A stretch of DNA of 64,000 nt from Cytophagaceae bacterium. GTDB lineage: Bacteria; Bacteroidota; Bacteroidia; Cytophagales; Spirosomataceae. Below, piece after piece: positions 34,427 to 43,652 of this stretch (within the stretch, counting starts at the first letter, position 1; each line of letters begins with the position of its first letter). The DNA lies in contig JADKIR010000005.1 of the NCBI GenBank assembly GCA_016722655.1, positions 1,383,260 through 1,447,259 of the forward strand, written 5' to 3'. A program made the translations under genes and the position numbers. The notes under the pieces were generated by a model, which saw nothing but the letters and a program-made list of their open reading frames with translations, searched no databases and was not told the DNA's origin.

Positions 34427-36295
34427 ATGAATTATTTATCAGCAGAAAATTTAGGACGAAATCTTGGGGAAAGATGGTTGTTTAAAAATCTAACATTTGG
34501 AATCCTTCAAGGCGAAAAAGTGGCATTAATAGGCACAAACGGTTGCGGAAAATCCTCTTTACTCGATGTTATCGCCGGTCTGATTGCCCCTGATGAAGGA
34601 GTAATGAGTATCAGAAAAGAACTAAAAGTGGGGTATTTGAACCAAAATCCTCATTTTTTGCCAACAAGTACTGTTCTCGAAACATTGTTTTCATCAAAAA
34701 ACGAAACCACCGAAGCAATAAAAAACTATGAAAATGCTATAGTTCACAACGACATTGAGGGTATTTCTCTATATACAGAGCGTATCACTGAGCTCGACGG
34801 CTGGGATTATGAATCAAAAGTGAAGCAGATTCTGGGCAAACTGGGAGTTCATGATTTTGATAAACTCATGGGCGAGCTTTCAGGCGGACAACAAAAGCGT
34901 GTTTCACTTGCAAAAGTCCTGATTGAAGAGCCTGATTTCCTGATCATGGATGAGCCAACCAACCACCTTGATCTCGACACTATCGAATGGCTAGAAAATC
35001 ACTTGTCCTCGAGTAACACTACATTATTTTTGGTTACCCACGACAGGTATTTTCTTGATAAAGTCTGTAACCGCATCATGGAGCTGGTCGATTCGAAAAT
35101 GTACCGATATGTGGGTAATTATGCTTATTTTCTGGAGAAAAAAGCCGAAAGAGCTGAAATAGAAGCTGCCACGCTCGACAAAGACAAAAGCCTGCTGAAA
35201 AAAGAACTGGAATGGATGAGACGCCAACCCAAAGCCAGAACCCATAAAGCAACCTACAGAGAAAACGCTTTTTATGACTTGAAAGAAAAAACTTCAGGAA
35301 AACGCAACGACGACAAACTGGAGCTAAGTGTAAAATCGGAAAGAATTGGCAATAAAATTATTGAAATTCAACATGTTAGTAAATCGTATAACGACAAAGT
35401 CATTGTTAAGGAATTTAATTATACTTTCAAAAAAGGCGATAGAATAGGTATTGTTGGTAAAAACGGAATGGGTAAATCCACACTTTTGGGCATGATTAAC
35501 TCCGAAATAAAACCCGACATGGGTAAAGTGGTAAAGGGCGAAACCATAAAAATCGGGTACTATAAACAAGATGGTCTTGAATTTGAACCAGAGCAAAAAG
35601 TAATAGAAAGTGTACGTGAAATAGCAGAATTTATCAAAATGGGTGATGGCCGTGAAATAAGTGCCTCCGCATTTCTGACTCTCTTTTTGTTCCCTCCTGC
35701 TGTGCAATATGCCAGTATCGCCAAGCTTTCGGGCGGTGAAAAAAGAAGGTTGCAGTTATTGAAAGTGCTGATCGAAAATCCCAATTTCCTGATTCTTGAT
35801 GAACCTACCAATGATCTTGATATCGCGACGCTCAATGTTCTGGAGGAGTTTTTGATGGGTTACGGAGGGTGTTTGTTGGTGGTGAGTCACGACCGGTATT
35901 TTCTGGATAGAATAGTGGACCATACTTTTGCTTTTGAGGGAGATGGCGTCATCAAAGATTTTCCGGGTAATTACACCGATTACCGTATTTGGCTCGAAGA
36001 AACTGCTAAGCAAGCCAAAAAAGATAAAAATCAGGCACAAATTGCCCCCTCCCCAACTGTCGAAGCCGATATTACTCCCAAAAGAAAACTTTCTTTTAAG
36101 GAAAAAACAGAATTTGATACACTAGAAAAAGAGATACCAAAACTTGAATCGATTAAAGCCGATTTTACCGAAAAACTTTCATCGGGTACTTTGACATTTG
36201 ACGAAATAGCAGAAATATCAAAAAAACTGGAAGATACTGTCAATGCCCTGGAAGAAAAAGAATTGCGTTGGCTGGAGTTGAGTGAATGGGTGTAA
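34427..36295 (+). CDS. ABC-F family ATPase, Uup-like
   Basis: A 622-residue soluble protein with two ABC domains. Domain 1 has Walker A GTNGCGKSS, signature LSGGQQKR and Walker B LIMDEPTNHLD. An inter-domain arm with KKELEWMRRQPKARTHKATYR follows, then domain 2 with GKNGMGKST, LSGGEKRR and LILDEPTNDLD. A charged C-terminal coiled coil (about 560-622, FKEKTEFDTLEKEIPKLESI) gives the Uup-type layout. ABC-F proteins bind the ribosomal E site or, for Uup, affect DNA and ribosome processes. No transmembrane segment is present. It is a different gene from the fragment at the left edge. Confidence 0.92.
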   Translation: MNYLSAENLGRNLGERWLFKNLTFGILQGEKVALIGTNGCGKSSLLDVIAGLIAPDEGVMSIRKELKVGYLNQNPHFLPTSTVLETLFSSKNETTEAIKNYENAIVHNDIEGISLYTERITELDGWDYESKVKQILGKLGVHDFDKLMGELSGGQQKRVSLAKVLIEEPDFLIMDEPTNHLDLDTIEWLENHLSSSNTTLFLVTHDRYFLDKVCNRIMELVDSKMYRYVGNYAYFLEKKAERAEIEAATLDKDKSLLKKELEWMRRQPKARTHKATYRENAFYDLKEKTSGKRNDDKLELSVKSERIGNKIIEIQHVSKSYNDKVIVKEFNYTFKKGDRIGIVGKNGMGKSTLLGMINSEIKPDMGKVVKGETIKIGYYKQDGLEFEPEQKVIESVREIAEFIKMGDGREISASAFLTLFLFPPAVQYASIAKLSGGEKRRLQLLKVLIENPNFLILDEPTNDLDIATLNVLEEFLMGYGGCLLVVSHDRYFLDRIVDHTFAFEGDGVIKDFPGNYTDYRIWLEETAKQAKKDKNQAQIAPSPTVEADITPKRKLSFKEKTEFDTLEKEIPKLESIKADFTEKLSSGTLTFDEIAEISKKLEDTVNALEEKELRWLELSEWV

Positions 36296-36333
36296 GCAAA
36301 ACTCTTCTCAATCGAATATTATAGCCGCCTTGC

Positions 36334-37413
36334 TCAAATCCTACTCCCCTTGGCTCTCAACATAAAATCAACCAAAACCAATGCCGACATAGCATCAACA
36401 ATAGGTACTGCTCTAGGTAAAACACATGGATCATGACGGCCTTTGCCAGATACGGTGACTGTTTCGCCTGCTTCGTTTACGCTGTTTTGGTCCACCATGA
36501 TGGTCGCTACAGGCTTAAAAGCCACTTTGAAATAAATATCCTCCCCATTTGAGATTCCGCCCTGAATTCCTCCTGAGTGATTGGTTTTGGTTCTTACTAT
36601 TCCATTCTCATCAGTAAAAAACTCATCGTTGTGCTGAGATCCCAAAAGGTTTACCCCTTCAAAACCACTCCCATATTCAAAACCTTTCACGGCATTGATA
36701 CTCAGCATGGCTTTACCCAACTCGGCGTGGAGTTTATCAAATACCGGCTCACCCCAGCCTGCGGGAACGTTTTTAATGACTCCCGTAATCACTCCTCCAA
36801 TAGAGTCTCCATTTTTTCTTATCTGGTCGATATAGTCAAACATCGTTTGTGCCATTTCAGCATCAGGACATCTTACTGGGTTTGATTCAATGAGGCTCAT
36901 ATCGAGCTCCTGATAGCCTTTTTCAAGCTTCAATGCTCCAACTTGCGACACATAAGAATAAATCTCAATACCAAAATGAATAAGCACCAACTTTGCCAAA
37001 GCACCAGCAGCCACTCTGGCGGCGGTTTCGCGTGCTGAGCTTCGTCCGCCACCACGGTAATCTCTTACTCCGTATTTGGTACTATAGGTAAAATCGGCAT
37101 GAGAAGGCCTGAATTTATCGGCAATATGACCGTAATCTTTGCTCCTTTGATCTTCATTAAAAATCACGAGTGCTATAGGTGTACCTGTAGTTTTACCTTC
37201 AAAAACACCGGAAAGGACTTCAAATCCATCTGCTTCCTGGCGTTGGGTGGTGATTCTCGACTGACCTGGTTTTCTCCTATCCAATTCACTTTGAATAAAT
37301 CCGGCGTCAAATTCTACCCCGGCAGGGCAACCATCTACAACTACACCAATGGCCTTTCCGTGTGATTCTCCAAATGTCGAAATCTTAAATATCTTTCCGT
37401 ATGTACTGCTCAT
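36334..37413 (-). CDS. aroC: chorismate synthase
   Basis: A 359-residue enzyme with the family signatures GESHGKAIGVVVDGCPAG, YRGGGRSSARETAARVAAGA and KGRHDPCVLPRAVPIVDAM. It converts 5-enolpyruvylshikimate 3-phosphate to chorismate using reduced FMN, the last step of the shikimate pathway and the source of substrate for the PabB encoded at 6956-7969. It lies 3 bp after the BatD-like gene on the same strand, an arrangement that does not indicate a shared role. Confidence 0.97.
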   Translation of the reverse strand: MSSTYGKIFKISTFGESHGKAIGVVVDGCPAGVEFDAGFIQSELDRRKPGQSRITTQRQEADGFEVLSGVFEGKTTGTPIALVIFNEDQRSKDYGHIADKFRPSHADFTYSTKYGVRDYRGGGRSSARETAARVAAGALAKLVLIHFGIEIYSYVSQVGALKLEKGYQELDMSLIESNPVRCPDAEMAQTMFDYIDQIRKNGDSIGGVITGVIKNVPAGWGEPVFDKLHAELGKAMLSINAVKGFEYGSGFEGVNLLGSQHNDEFFTDENGIVRTKTNHSGGIQGGISNGEDIYFKVAFKPVATIMVDQNSVNEAGETVTVSGKGRHDPCVLPRAVPIVDAMSALVLVDFMLRAKGSRI

Positions 37414-37416
37414 TTT

Positions 37417-38766
37417 CTAATTTTTCTTTTTCAAAATATATAAAAACACCAATACCATAGCCGCCACTAAAAAATTGGCCAGGTATTTGGCTATTTTCTT
37501 TAAATTAAACGATTGACTATCAGTACTTAATTTTTCTATTCCCCAATAAATATCATTTTTTATTTCTGAACTGGTAGAAATTGTACTTCCTGAAACAGAG
37601 ATACTTTTATTTGAAACCAAAGTATCATACTTTTCTTTAAAAACGTCAAAATAAATCAATCTGAACACATTTCCCAAATCATAATCACCTGATGTTTTGG
37701 GTAAAATTTTATATGAAAATATCCGGTTTCCGGTTAAGCTTCCGGCAGATTGATTAATTTTTGATTGATTGAGGTAAAAGTCAAAATTCTGATCATTGCT
37801 GATGTCACCCGGGCTTACTGTTTTAAAATTTGCCTCTCCGTCAATTCTAAGCTGATATTCAAAGCTTTTACCTGTATTTTGATCTTTTCCTCCTTTTACT
37901 TGTTCTGAAAGCCTCAAAATTCCCACAGGTACTTTTTCTTTTAATGGATGCTCTGGTAATGTTTTAACCGAAATCTTCTTTTCATTCGACTTCAAAACCA
38001 TATTTGACCATTTTCCAGCCGTCTTTTTTTGCATATTCAGAACTTGCCCGCCTATTCTAATGTCCTTAGGATTTAAAGGATAAAAAACCACATCCATCAA
38101 TCCATAATAAGTGTACATTTTTTCCCGAACCTGCACTTTCTTACCTATGATATTTGAAATCACTACCCTACTTTCCAGACAACCCTCAGGCTTAATTCTT
38201 TTGTACAAGGCTTCAACCTGACTTCCAATGTCTGGCGGAAATTGCCATTCTGTAGTTGTATTATCAGATAAATATAAACCCAGACTTACCTTAAACCCCT
38301 GCCCAACATATACATCACTTTCAGAACACTCAAGAACAAAGTCCACTTCTTCTATCTCAATGTCTTTCTCGGTTGCCTGGTCTTTGATTGAAATTGCCTC
38401 CAGGACTGTCCCCTCAAATTTTTGAGATTTACCATTTATTTCAATATTAAAAGCCGGCACTATTATTTTCCCGGGGCTTTCAGCGATATAAATCTGGCTC
38501 ACTTGATGTAAGCTAACATTTTTATTATTCTTTCTAACCTGGGAATGTTTAATGGAGCGATTACCTTTTTTCAGTCCTTTTAGGTCGGGAAAATCACCCA
38601 CATCATACTGTTTATCGTTTGAAATTTCGACTACGAGCTCAAACTCAGCCGGTAATTCGAGGTTTTTATTTTTAAATTCAATTTTGACCTCACTATTATT
38701 TTGTGAAAATCCGGGAAGGCAATTCCATATCAATAAAAATAATATTTGGAGAAAACGGCGTTTCAT
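37417..38766 (-). CDS. BatD-like (oxygen tolerance) membrane protein
   Basis: About 449 residues from the ATG at 38766, which gives a signal peptide (RFLQILFLLIWNCLPGFSQ). The protein is mostly beta-strand domains: VKIEFKNKNLELPAEFELVVEIS, then SQIYIAESPGKIIVPAF, and CSESDVYVGQGFKVSLGLYLS, the pattern of BatD. A single C-terminal transmembrane helix (ANFLVAAMVLVFLYILKKK) anchors it with the bulk in the periplasm. Bat proteins accompany MoxR and VWA proteins in stress tolerance, but batA, batB, batC and moxR are not nearby. The BatD call rests on overall pattern rather than a catalytic motif. Confidence 0.75.
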   Translation of the reverse strand: MKRRFLQILFLLIWNCLPGFSQNNSEVKIEFKNKNLELPAEFELVVEISNDKQYDVGDFPDLKGLKKGNRSIKHSQVRKNNKNVSLHQVSQIYIAESPGKIIVPAFNIEINGKSQKFEGTVLEAISIKDQATEKDIEIEEVDFVLECSESDVYVGQGFKVSLGLYLSDNTTTEWQFPPDIGSQVEALYKRIKPEGCLESRVVISNIIGKKVQVREKMYTYYGLMDVVFYPLNPKDIRIGGQVLNMQKKTAGKWSNMVLKSNEKKISVKTLPEHPLKEKVPVGILRLSEQVKGGKDQNTGKSFEYQLRIDGEANFKTVSPGDISNDQNFDFYLNQSKINQSAGSLTGNRIFSYKILPKTSGDYDLGNVFRLIYFDVFKEKYDTLVSNKSISVSGSTISTSSEIKNDIYWGIEKLSTDSQSFNLKKIAKYLANFLVAAMVLVFLYILKKKN

Positions 38767-38829
38767 TTTACAAAAATAGCACTCATTTTCTAGTAAACTT
38801 ATTATTATTGTCAAACAATCACATTTAAG

Positions 38830-39840
38830 ATGTACAAAATTCTTTTCCTTTCTTTATTCTTTTTTCTAAAAAATGCCGTGGCTCAGGTGGAAAATATAAA
38901 ACTTCCTGATGCACATTCCATTCGTGCTATGGATGTAAGTCCTGACGGAACTTTCTGTATTTCAGGAAGTAAAGGGGCTATCTATAAGTTAGAGGGAAAA
39001 TCCTGGGTCAATTATTGTCCCTCTGAATTTAAAGATTATGATTTCAGAGGAATAAGCATTTTATCAAAAACCACTCTTATTGCCATGAGTGCAGGAGAAG
39101 GTGAAAATGGAAAAGCATTTTTGCTAAAATCAACAGATGCGGGCAAAAATTGGAAAAAAGTATTTCAAGATTCAACCAAAGGGGCATTTTTTGATACAAT
39201 CAAATTTTTGCATGATAAAGATGGCTGGCTTTTGGGTGATCAAATTAGTGGTAAACCATACCTCAGAAAGACCACTGACGGAGGTGAAACATGGCAAAAT
39301 GTAGAAACTGACCTTACATTATTTGAAGGAGAAGCCTCATTCGCAGCGAGCAATTCCTGTATAGCTCTCAATAAAAAAAATGTATGGTTTACGACGCAAA
39401 ACCGGATATTTTTCTCAAAAAATAAAGGCAAATCATGGAAAATCTTAACGACGCCGTTTGTAAAAACTGAGTCAAAAGGAATATTCGGTATATTTTTTAA
39501 GGATTCCAAAAATGGAATTGCTGTAGGGGGTGACTATCTAAATGAAAGCGAAAAAACACTTCAGCTTGCAATTTCAACCGACGGCGGCAACTCATGGGAT
39601 ATCAAAAATCAGGAAGTTGACCAGGGAGTAAGTGAAAGCGTTGTATTTGTCAACAACAAATTGGTGGTTATATCAGGCACAAAAGGAATAGTTCTAAAAG
39701 ATATTTATTCCAAAAAATCTACAAAAATTTCAGATGGAATATTTCATGTGGTTAAATGCCATTCTAACAGTTGTATTGCAGCGGGTGCCGGTGGCAATAC
39801 CTGTTTTTTCGAAATAAATCCAAATCTTCTTCAACATTGA
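38830..39840 (+). CDS. secreted beta-propeller protein, YCF48/BNR-like repeats
   Basis: A 336-residue protein with a signal peptide (KILFLSLFFFLKNAVAQ) and a series of repeats that read as propeller blades: LLKSTDAGKNWKKVFQDS, YLRKTTDGGETWQNVETD, FFSKNKGKSWKILTTPF and LAISTDGGNSWDIKNQEV. Each has the S/T-x-D-x-G-x-x-W Asp-box. YCF48-type proteins help assemble membrane complexes in phototrophs; in Bacteroidota they are exported proteins of unclear role. It is divergent from the BatD-like gene with about 63 bp between start codons. Confidence 0.85.
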   Translation: MYKILFLSLFFFLKNAVAQVENIKLPDAHSIRAMDVSPDGTFCISGSKGAIYKLEGKSWVNYCPSEFKDYDFRGISILSKTTLIAMSAGEGENGKAFLLKSTDAGKNWKKVFQDSTKGAFFDTIKFLHDKDGWLLGDQISGKPYLRKTTDGGETWQNVETDLTLFEGEASFAASNSCIALNKKNVWFTTQNRIFFSKNKGKSWKILTTPFVKTESKGIFGIFFKDSKNGIAVGGDYLNESEKTLQLAISTDGGNSWDIKNQEVDQGVSESVVFVNNKLVVISGTKGIVLKDIYSKKSTKISDGIFHVVKCHSNSCIAAGAGGNTCFFEINPNLLQH

Positions 39841-40205
39841 ACCGTTACTTTTCAGAAAATATTGCGTCTTAAATCATACAATTGAATTTTTTTATACATT
39901 TGACTCAAATTGAATTCGATAAGTAATTTAGGTTAAACTTTATGCTAGTATTTCAGATAGTTTTCCCTTGATTTTTTTCGTGCCAATTTTTTGAAACTTG
40001 TTTTAAGTAAAATTTAATATTTTGAAAAAAAATGCTCTATTTCGAGGTTTAATGAATAAAAATCTCAGAAATATAATATTTTCAGAATATAAATTGCTTA
40101 AAATAATATTCGAAATTTCCTGATTATTTTTCAAAAAAAGTAAAAATTAATGTTGGCATTTATTTTGCGGTTTATCCGTTAAATAACAGATTCTATTATA
40201 TAAAA
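39841..40205. other. 365-bp intergenic region before a small gene
   Basis: Very AT-rich with no coding frame that looks real. Its right end carries the candidate sigma-54 promoter listed next. No terminator hairpin of good quality follows the propeller gene. Confidence 0.5.
40153..40168 (+). promoter_or_regulatory. candidate sigma-54 (RpoN) promoter
   Basis: TTGGCATTTATTTTGC matches the -24/-12 pattern (TTGGCAcgnnnnTTGC) with exact GG-N10-GC spacing. It would start transcription near 40180, about 26 nt before the ATG at 40206. Only the two CG positions of the consensus centre differ. Confidence 0.55.
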
Positions 40206-40394
40206 ATGCAGCACCTCCCAAAAGTTTTTATTCCGGCCCAAGACATATCCAAAGTAATGGAAATGAGTAAAGACGTGTTTACAAACGAAGAAGAACTTCA
40301 TTTTCTGAAGTCATGTCTTTACTATCTTATGGAAGGGGTAAGCGTGGAACACGCCATTGACATGGCCATGATTGACTATCTCATTGACCTCTAA
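40206..40394 (+). CDS. small acidic helical protein of unknown function
   Basis: A 62-residue protein that I do not recognise. It is mostly predicted helix with several methionines (VMEMSKDVFTNEEELHFLK, then CLYYLMEGVSVEHAIDMAM) and has no signal peptide or membrane segment. The size, acidity and helical character suit a regulator or an adaptor rather than an enzyme, but this is only a guess. It has its own candidate sigma-54 promoter and shares a bidirectional terminator with the convergent gene, so it is a self-contained unit. Confidence 0.65.
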   Translation: MQHLPKVFIPAQDISKVMEMSKDVFTNEEELHFLKSCLYYLMEGVSVEHAIDMAMIDYLIDL

Positions 40395-40398
40395 AAAA

Positions 40399-40430
40399 TA
40401 TTGCCGGTTTTAAGCCGGCAATAAATTTTT
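40399..40430. terminator. bidirectional terminator
   Basis: A perfect 9-bp stem, TATTGCCGG with CCGGCAATA, a 7-base loop, A-rich before and T-rich after. It overlaps the 3' end of the minus-strand gene that stops at 40410. Confidence 0.8.
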
Positions 40431-40904
40431 CCTTTTAAGTATAGATTCAAAAAGCTTCTGATCGTGATCAGCATTGAAAACATTGAAACCAAAGTGCAAA
40501 AACTGTCCACGGCCAATGTGTAAATAATAGCCCGAATCATCTTTTTCGGCCGACTGAATGGTATCCCATTTTACAATCCCTCCTTCTTTTTGATTCATTT
40601 TTACCAAAATCTGTCTGGAGTCTATTTCGTAAGAAAACCGTTCAAACATCTGTTTGTTTTGATCTAATGTAGTTGCTGCATAAAACTGAAAATACCAGAA
40701 TGCTACATAAAGTGCACCTCCGATAATGGCCGTAATCATGATCCACCAGTTTTTATAAACTCCCGTAAAATGTACTCCCATCCCGATCAAAGCAACAGCC
40801 AGTGGTATCAAAAGCCATATCCAGGCTTTTTTCATATGAAGAAAAAATGCCTTTTTGATATAAAGTTTTTTATCTAGAGCGAATTTTTTAGTTTTGACAA
40901 TCAT
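40410..40904 (-). CDS. YcxB-like membrane protein
   Basis: A 164-residue protein with two transmembrane helices (about 29-47 and 53-70) and a C-terminal YcxB-like domain (FERFSYEIDSRQILVKMNQKEGGIVKWDTIQSAEKDDSGYYL, split over residues about 87-128, then FLHFGFNVF). Such proteins resemble bacterial PH-like membrane proteins of unknown function. A later ATG at MKKAWIW would shorten the basic N-terminus by 23 residues; the longer start is kept because the first residues are basic and compatible with a cytoplasmic tail. Confidence 0.7.
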   Translation of the reverse strand: MIVKTKKFALDKKLYIKKAFFLHMKKAWIWLLIPLAVALIGMGVHFTGVYKNWWIMITAIIGGALYVAFWYFQFYAATTLDQNKQMFERFSYEIDSRQILVKMNQKEGGIVKWDTIQSAEKDDSGYYLHIGRGQFLHFGFNVFNADHDQKLFESILKRKNLLPA

Positions 40905-40943
40905 CTAAATCTGTTTTTTATTTTCACACAAAAATAAAAAAAA

Positions 40944-40972
40944 AGGCCCGGATACTTTCCGAACCTCTCTAA
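40944..40972 (-). terminator. terminator after the DUF4783 gene
   Basis: On the minus strand AGGTTCGGA and TCCGGGCCT pair over 9 bp with two G-U pairs and a 5-base loop, followed by nine T residues. Confidence 0.72.
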
Positions 40973-40992
40973 AATATATTATTTTTTTAATT

Positions 40993-41409
40993 TCAGCTTT
41001 TTTTCAATTGAAGTGTATTAACTAAGTATTTGTCCCCCTTTGTTTTTTTAATGAGCATATACACCAGATAATCACTTTTTTTACTGTGATAATTGCCTAT
41101 ACAATATTTCAATTCTGCTGAGTTATTGCCTTGATAAACATAAGAAAATGAAACCGGCGGGTTTTTCTTAAAAAATGAATTCAGAATCAACTGAGCCTTT
41201 TGGGCCGGAATATTTTGGTATTCAACTCTGTCGCCGTCAATAATGAGCTCGATCTCTTTGTCGAGGCAGCCCACCAATTGTTCTGAGCTGCCGGTTCGAA
41301 ATGACTGACCCACAATACTCGAGATATCGTTAACATTGAGTTTTCTTTCTCTGTAACTACTTGTGCCTATCAAAGTCACAATGGCTATTAATCCTACAAT
41401 ATACTTCAT
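40993..41409 (-). CDS. DUF4783 family exported protein
   Basis: About 138 residues from the ATG at 41409, the first that gives a signal-like N-terminus (KYIVGLIAIVTLIGTSSY). The longer frame upstream is not credible. The mature part, DISSIVGQSFRTGSSEQLVGCLDKEIEL then AQLILNSFFKKNPPVSFSYVYQG and KGDKYLVNTLQLKK, matches the DUF4783 pattern of a SnoaL/NTF2-like fold found in Bacteroidota. Function unknown. It is divergent from the phosphoribosyltransferase gene. Confidence 0.78.
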   Translation of the reverse strand: MKYIVGLIAIVTLIGTSSYRERKLNVNDISSIVGQSFRTGSSEQLVGCLDKEIELIIDGDRVEYQNIPAQKAQLILNSFFKKNPPVSFSYVYQGNNSAELKYCIGNYHSKKSDYLVYMLIKKTKGDKYLVNTLQLKKS

Positions 41410-41433
41410 GGTTAAAATGTGCTTGTTTTGTTT

Positions 41434-41441
41434 TATATTTG
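41434..41441 (+). promoter_or_regulatory. candidate -7 element for the phosphoribosyltransferase gene
   Basis: TATATTTG fits TAnnTTTG exactly, about 70 nt before the ATG at 41512. A -33 box is not clear. Confidence 0.35.
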
Positions 41442-41511
41442 CTATCCTTATGGTTATAGATGGTAAAACAGAAACTATGCCAGAAAGACACAGTTTAAAA
41501 GAAAATTGAAT

Positions 41512-42012
41512 ATGGATTCGAGATTGTGGGATATAGAAAAAACCCTTCAGAAAATAAAAAGGATAGCTTTTGAGATTTATGAGCAGAATTTTGAAGAAAA
41601 GGAAATCATTTTGGCCGGAATAGCAGGTCAGGGATATAATTTCGCTGTGATAATAGGTCAATATTTATCCGAAATTTCAAATCAGAAAATAACCTTGGCC
41701 AAACTCGCTTTAGATAAATCTCAGGCTGTCCAACCTGACATTAAAATTGAGTCAGATGTAGATACTTTTGAAAACAAAACCATAATAATTACCGACGATG
41801 TGCTCAACACAGGCCGCACTTTGGCGTTTTGTCTGAGACCATTTTTGAGTATTCCTACAAAAAAAATCCAGGTGGCTGTATTGGTTGACCGGAACCACCC
41901 CCAATTTCCAATATCAGCCGATTATGTGGGATATGCATTGTCAACCACTATTTCTGACCACGTAAAAGTCTCACTATCAAACAACTCAGACCAAGGGGTG
42001 TTTTTATTTTAA
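41512..42012 (+). CDS. phosphoribosyltransferase (PyrR-like)
   Basis: About 166 residues from the ATG at 41512 (a TTG two codons earlier is possible). The PRPP-binding motif TIIITDDVLNTGRTL is intact. ILAGIAGQGYNFAVIIGQYL is the first substrate loop and VAVLVDRNHPQFPISADYVGYAL is close to the pattern of PyrR and related type I phosphoribosyltransferases. PyrR proteins regulate pyrimidine genes or act as uracil phosphoribosyltransferase; no pyr gene or attenuator is near, so the role is open. Confidence 0.85.
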   Translation: MDSRLWDIEKTLQKIKRIAFEIYEQNFEEKEIILAGIAGQGYNFAVIIGQYLSEISNQKITLAKLALDKSQAVQPDIKIESDVDTFENKTIIITDDVLNTGRTLAFCLRPFLSIPTKKIQVAVLVDRNHPQFPISADYVGYALSTTISDHVKVSLSNNSDQGVFLF

Positions 42013-42085
42013 TGATTTTTTTTAAAATTTAACTTTTCATTAAAATTGCCTCTTTATATTTACAAAAATTCCTAAACAGTTCTTT

Positions 42086-42727
42086 GTGGATCAGATCATA
42101 GACTTTTTCAATTATATCATGAACTCCGAGGAGATAATCCAGACTGGAGGCTTACTTGCTATTATTCTGATTGTCTATATCGAAAATGGTCTTTTCTTTG
42201 GATTTTTCCTTCCGGGCGACTATCTATTATTTCTTTCAGGCGTGTTTGCATCTACGCATTTGCTTGAAGTTACCTTCTTTACTTTATTTTTCGGAATTTT
42301 TCTTGCTGCCGTGGCGGGTACCTTTACCGGCTATATTTCAGGGAGGTTTTTTGGAGACCAAATCCAAAACCGCAAAGACTCTCTTTTTTTTAAACAAAAA
42401 TATATTGAACGTACACGTAAATATTTTGAAAAGTATGGTAGCCGGACACTGATCATTGCAAGGTTTTTACCCATAGTGCGTACTTTTGCTCCAATATTGG
42501 CTGGCTTGGTCAAAATGAATTTCCTGAGATTTACCCTTTACAATTTAATTGGAGGGTTTATTTGGGTTCTATCTTTGGTTGGAAGTGGTTATTTTTTGGG
42601 GTTAAAATTTCCCTGGCTTATCGAATACGTGCACTACATTATTATTTTCTTTTTAGCAATAACCACTTTTACAGTAATCAAGGGTTATTTCAACGCCAGA
42701 AAATCAATTGAAGAAACCGAAGATTGA
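42086..42727 (+). CDS. DedA family membrane protein
   Basis: A 213-residue inner-membrane protein. The start is taken as GTG at 42086; ATG at 42119 is the alternative. It has the DedA/SNARE-associated motif set: FFGFFLPGDYLLFLSGVFA, the GTFTGYISGRFFGDQI amphipathic segment, and TLIIARFLPIVRTFAPILAG with the conserved arginines, then GGFIWVLSLVGSGYFLG. DedA proteins act in proton-dependent membrane homeostasis and lipid-carrier translocation. It converges on lpxH with 2 bp between stop codons. Confidence 0.92.
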   Translation: MDQIIDFFNYIMNSEEIIQTGGLLAIILIVYIENGLFFGFFLPGDYLLFLSGVFASTHLLEVTFFTLFFGIFLAAVAGTFTGYISGRFFGDQIQNRKDSLFFKQKYIERTRKYFEKYGSRTLIIARFLPIVRTFAPILAGLVKMNFLRFTLYNLIGGFIWVLSLVGSGYFLGLKFPWLIEYVHYIIIFFLAITTFTVIKGYFNARKSIEETED

Positions 42728-42729
42728 AT

Positions 42730-43506
42730 CTAAAAAACTTTTAATTCCAGATTTTCTCCATCAAAAACAGCATAAGAGTCAAACCTGATCCAGTCGCCCA
42801 GATTAATATACCTTGACTTGGGACTGAGTTGTAGATCTAGTTTATAGTGTCGGTGTCCAAAAATATAAAAATCGCGGTGTTGAAGTTCTTCTTCTTTTTT
42901 GGAATATAAATAAAGCAGCTCTTTCTCAGGCGATTCATACACATACACATCGTTCACTTTGTCGTGCTTTTTCCAGGAATTTTGTGCCCATAGATTTCCC
43001 AGAAACAATGACCAATCAGGATGCAATAAATTGGCAAATGCCCACCTTAAAATTCTATTCTCAAAAATCCTTTTTAAGAACTTATATGCAGTATCTCCGG
43101 GTCCAAGACCATCACCATGGCCTATCAGGAAACGTTTGTCGTTAATTTTGTACTCTAAAGAATTACGGGAAACTTCACAGCCAAATTCCCTGTTAAAATA
43201 GTCCCGCATCCACATGTCATGATTGCCACTAAATACTTCGATTTGTACGCCGGCATCTGACAATTCAGCCAGCTTACCCAAAAATCTGATGTGGCCTTTA
43301 GGAGCTACCCTTTTATACTCAAACCAAAAATCAAACATATCACCGACCAAAAACAACACTTGCACATCGGTTTTGATGAAATCGAGCCATTTACAGATTT
43401 TTTTCTCCCGAATCAGACTTTGTGAATAGTCAGGAGCACCCAAGTGGAAATCAGAAGCGAAGTATATTTTTTTACCAGGAATTAGATTGATTTCCTTCAA
43501 AAGCAT
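42730..43506 (-). CDS. lpxH: UDP-2,3-diacylglucosamine diphosphatase (LpxH-like)
   Basis: About 258 residues from the ATG at 43506; 17 basic codons upstream in frame are probably not translated. The metallophosphatase metal ligands are all present: SDFHLGAPD, GDMFDFWFEY, SGNHDMWM and GHRHYKLDL. The FWFEY insertion after the second motif and YINLGDWI near the end mark the LpxH group over general phosphoesterases. It would cleave UDP-2,3-diacylglucosamine to lipid X in lipid A synthesis at the inner membrane. The isolated position matches lpxH in other Bacteroidota. Confidence 0.85.
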   Translation of the reverse strand: MLLKEINLIPGKKIYFASDFHLGAPDYSQSLIREKKICKWLDFIKTDVQVLFLVGDMFDFWFEYKRVAPKGHIRFLGKLAELSDAGVQIEVFSGNHDMWMRDYFNREFGCEVSRNSLEYKINDKRFLIGHGDGLGPGDTAYKFLKRIFENRILRWAFANLLHPDWSLFLGNLWAQNSWKKHDKVNDVYVYESPEKELLYLYSKKEEELQHRDFYIFGHRHYKLDLQLSPKSRYINLGDWIRFDSYAVFDGENLELKVF

Positions 43507-43652
43507 TTTTTTTCTCAAAATTAAAAATAGAGGTGAATATTTGGACTTTTTTGTCAAAAATTAATGTTTTTTTTTCAAATGACCCTTTATATTTCAGGAG
43601 TTATTTGATTAACAATTATATTTACAAAAAAACAATCAAAAGATAATAAATC

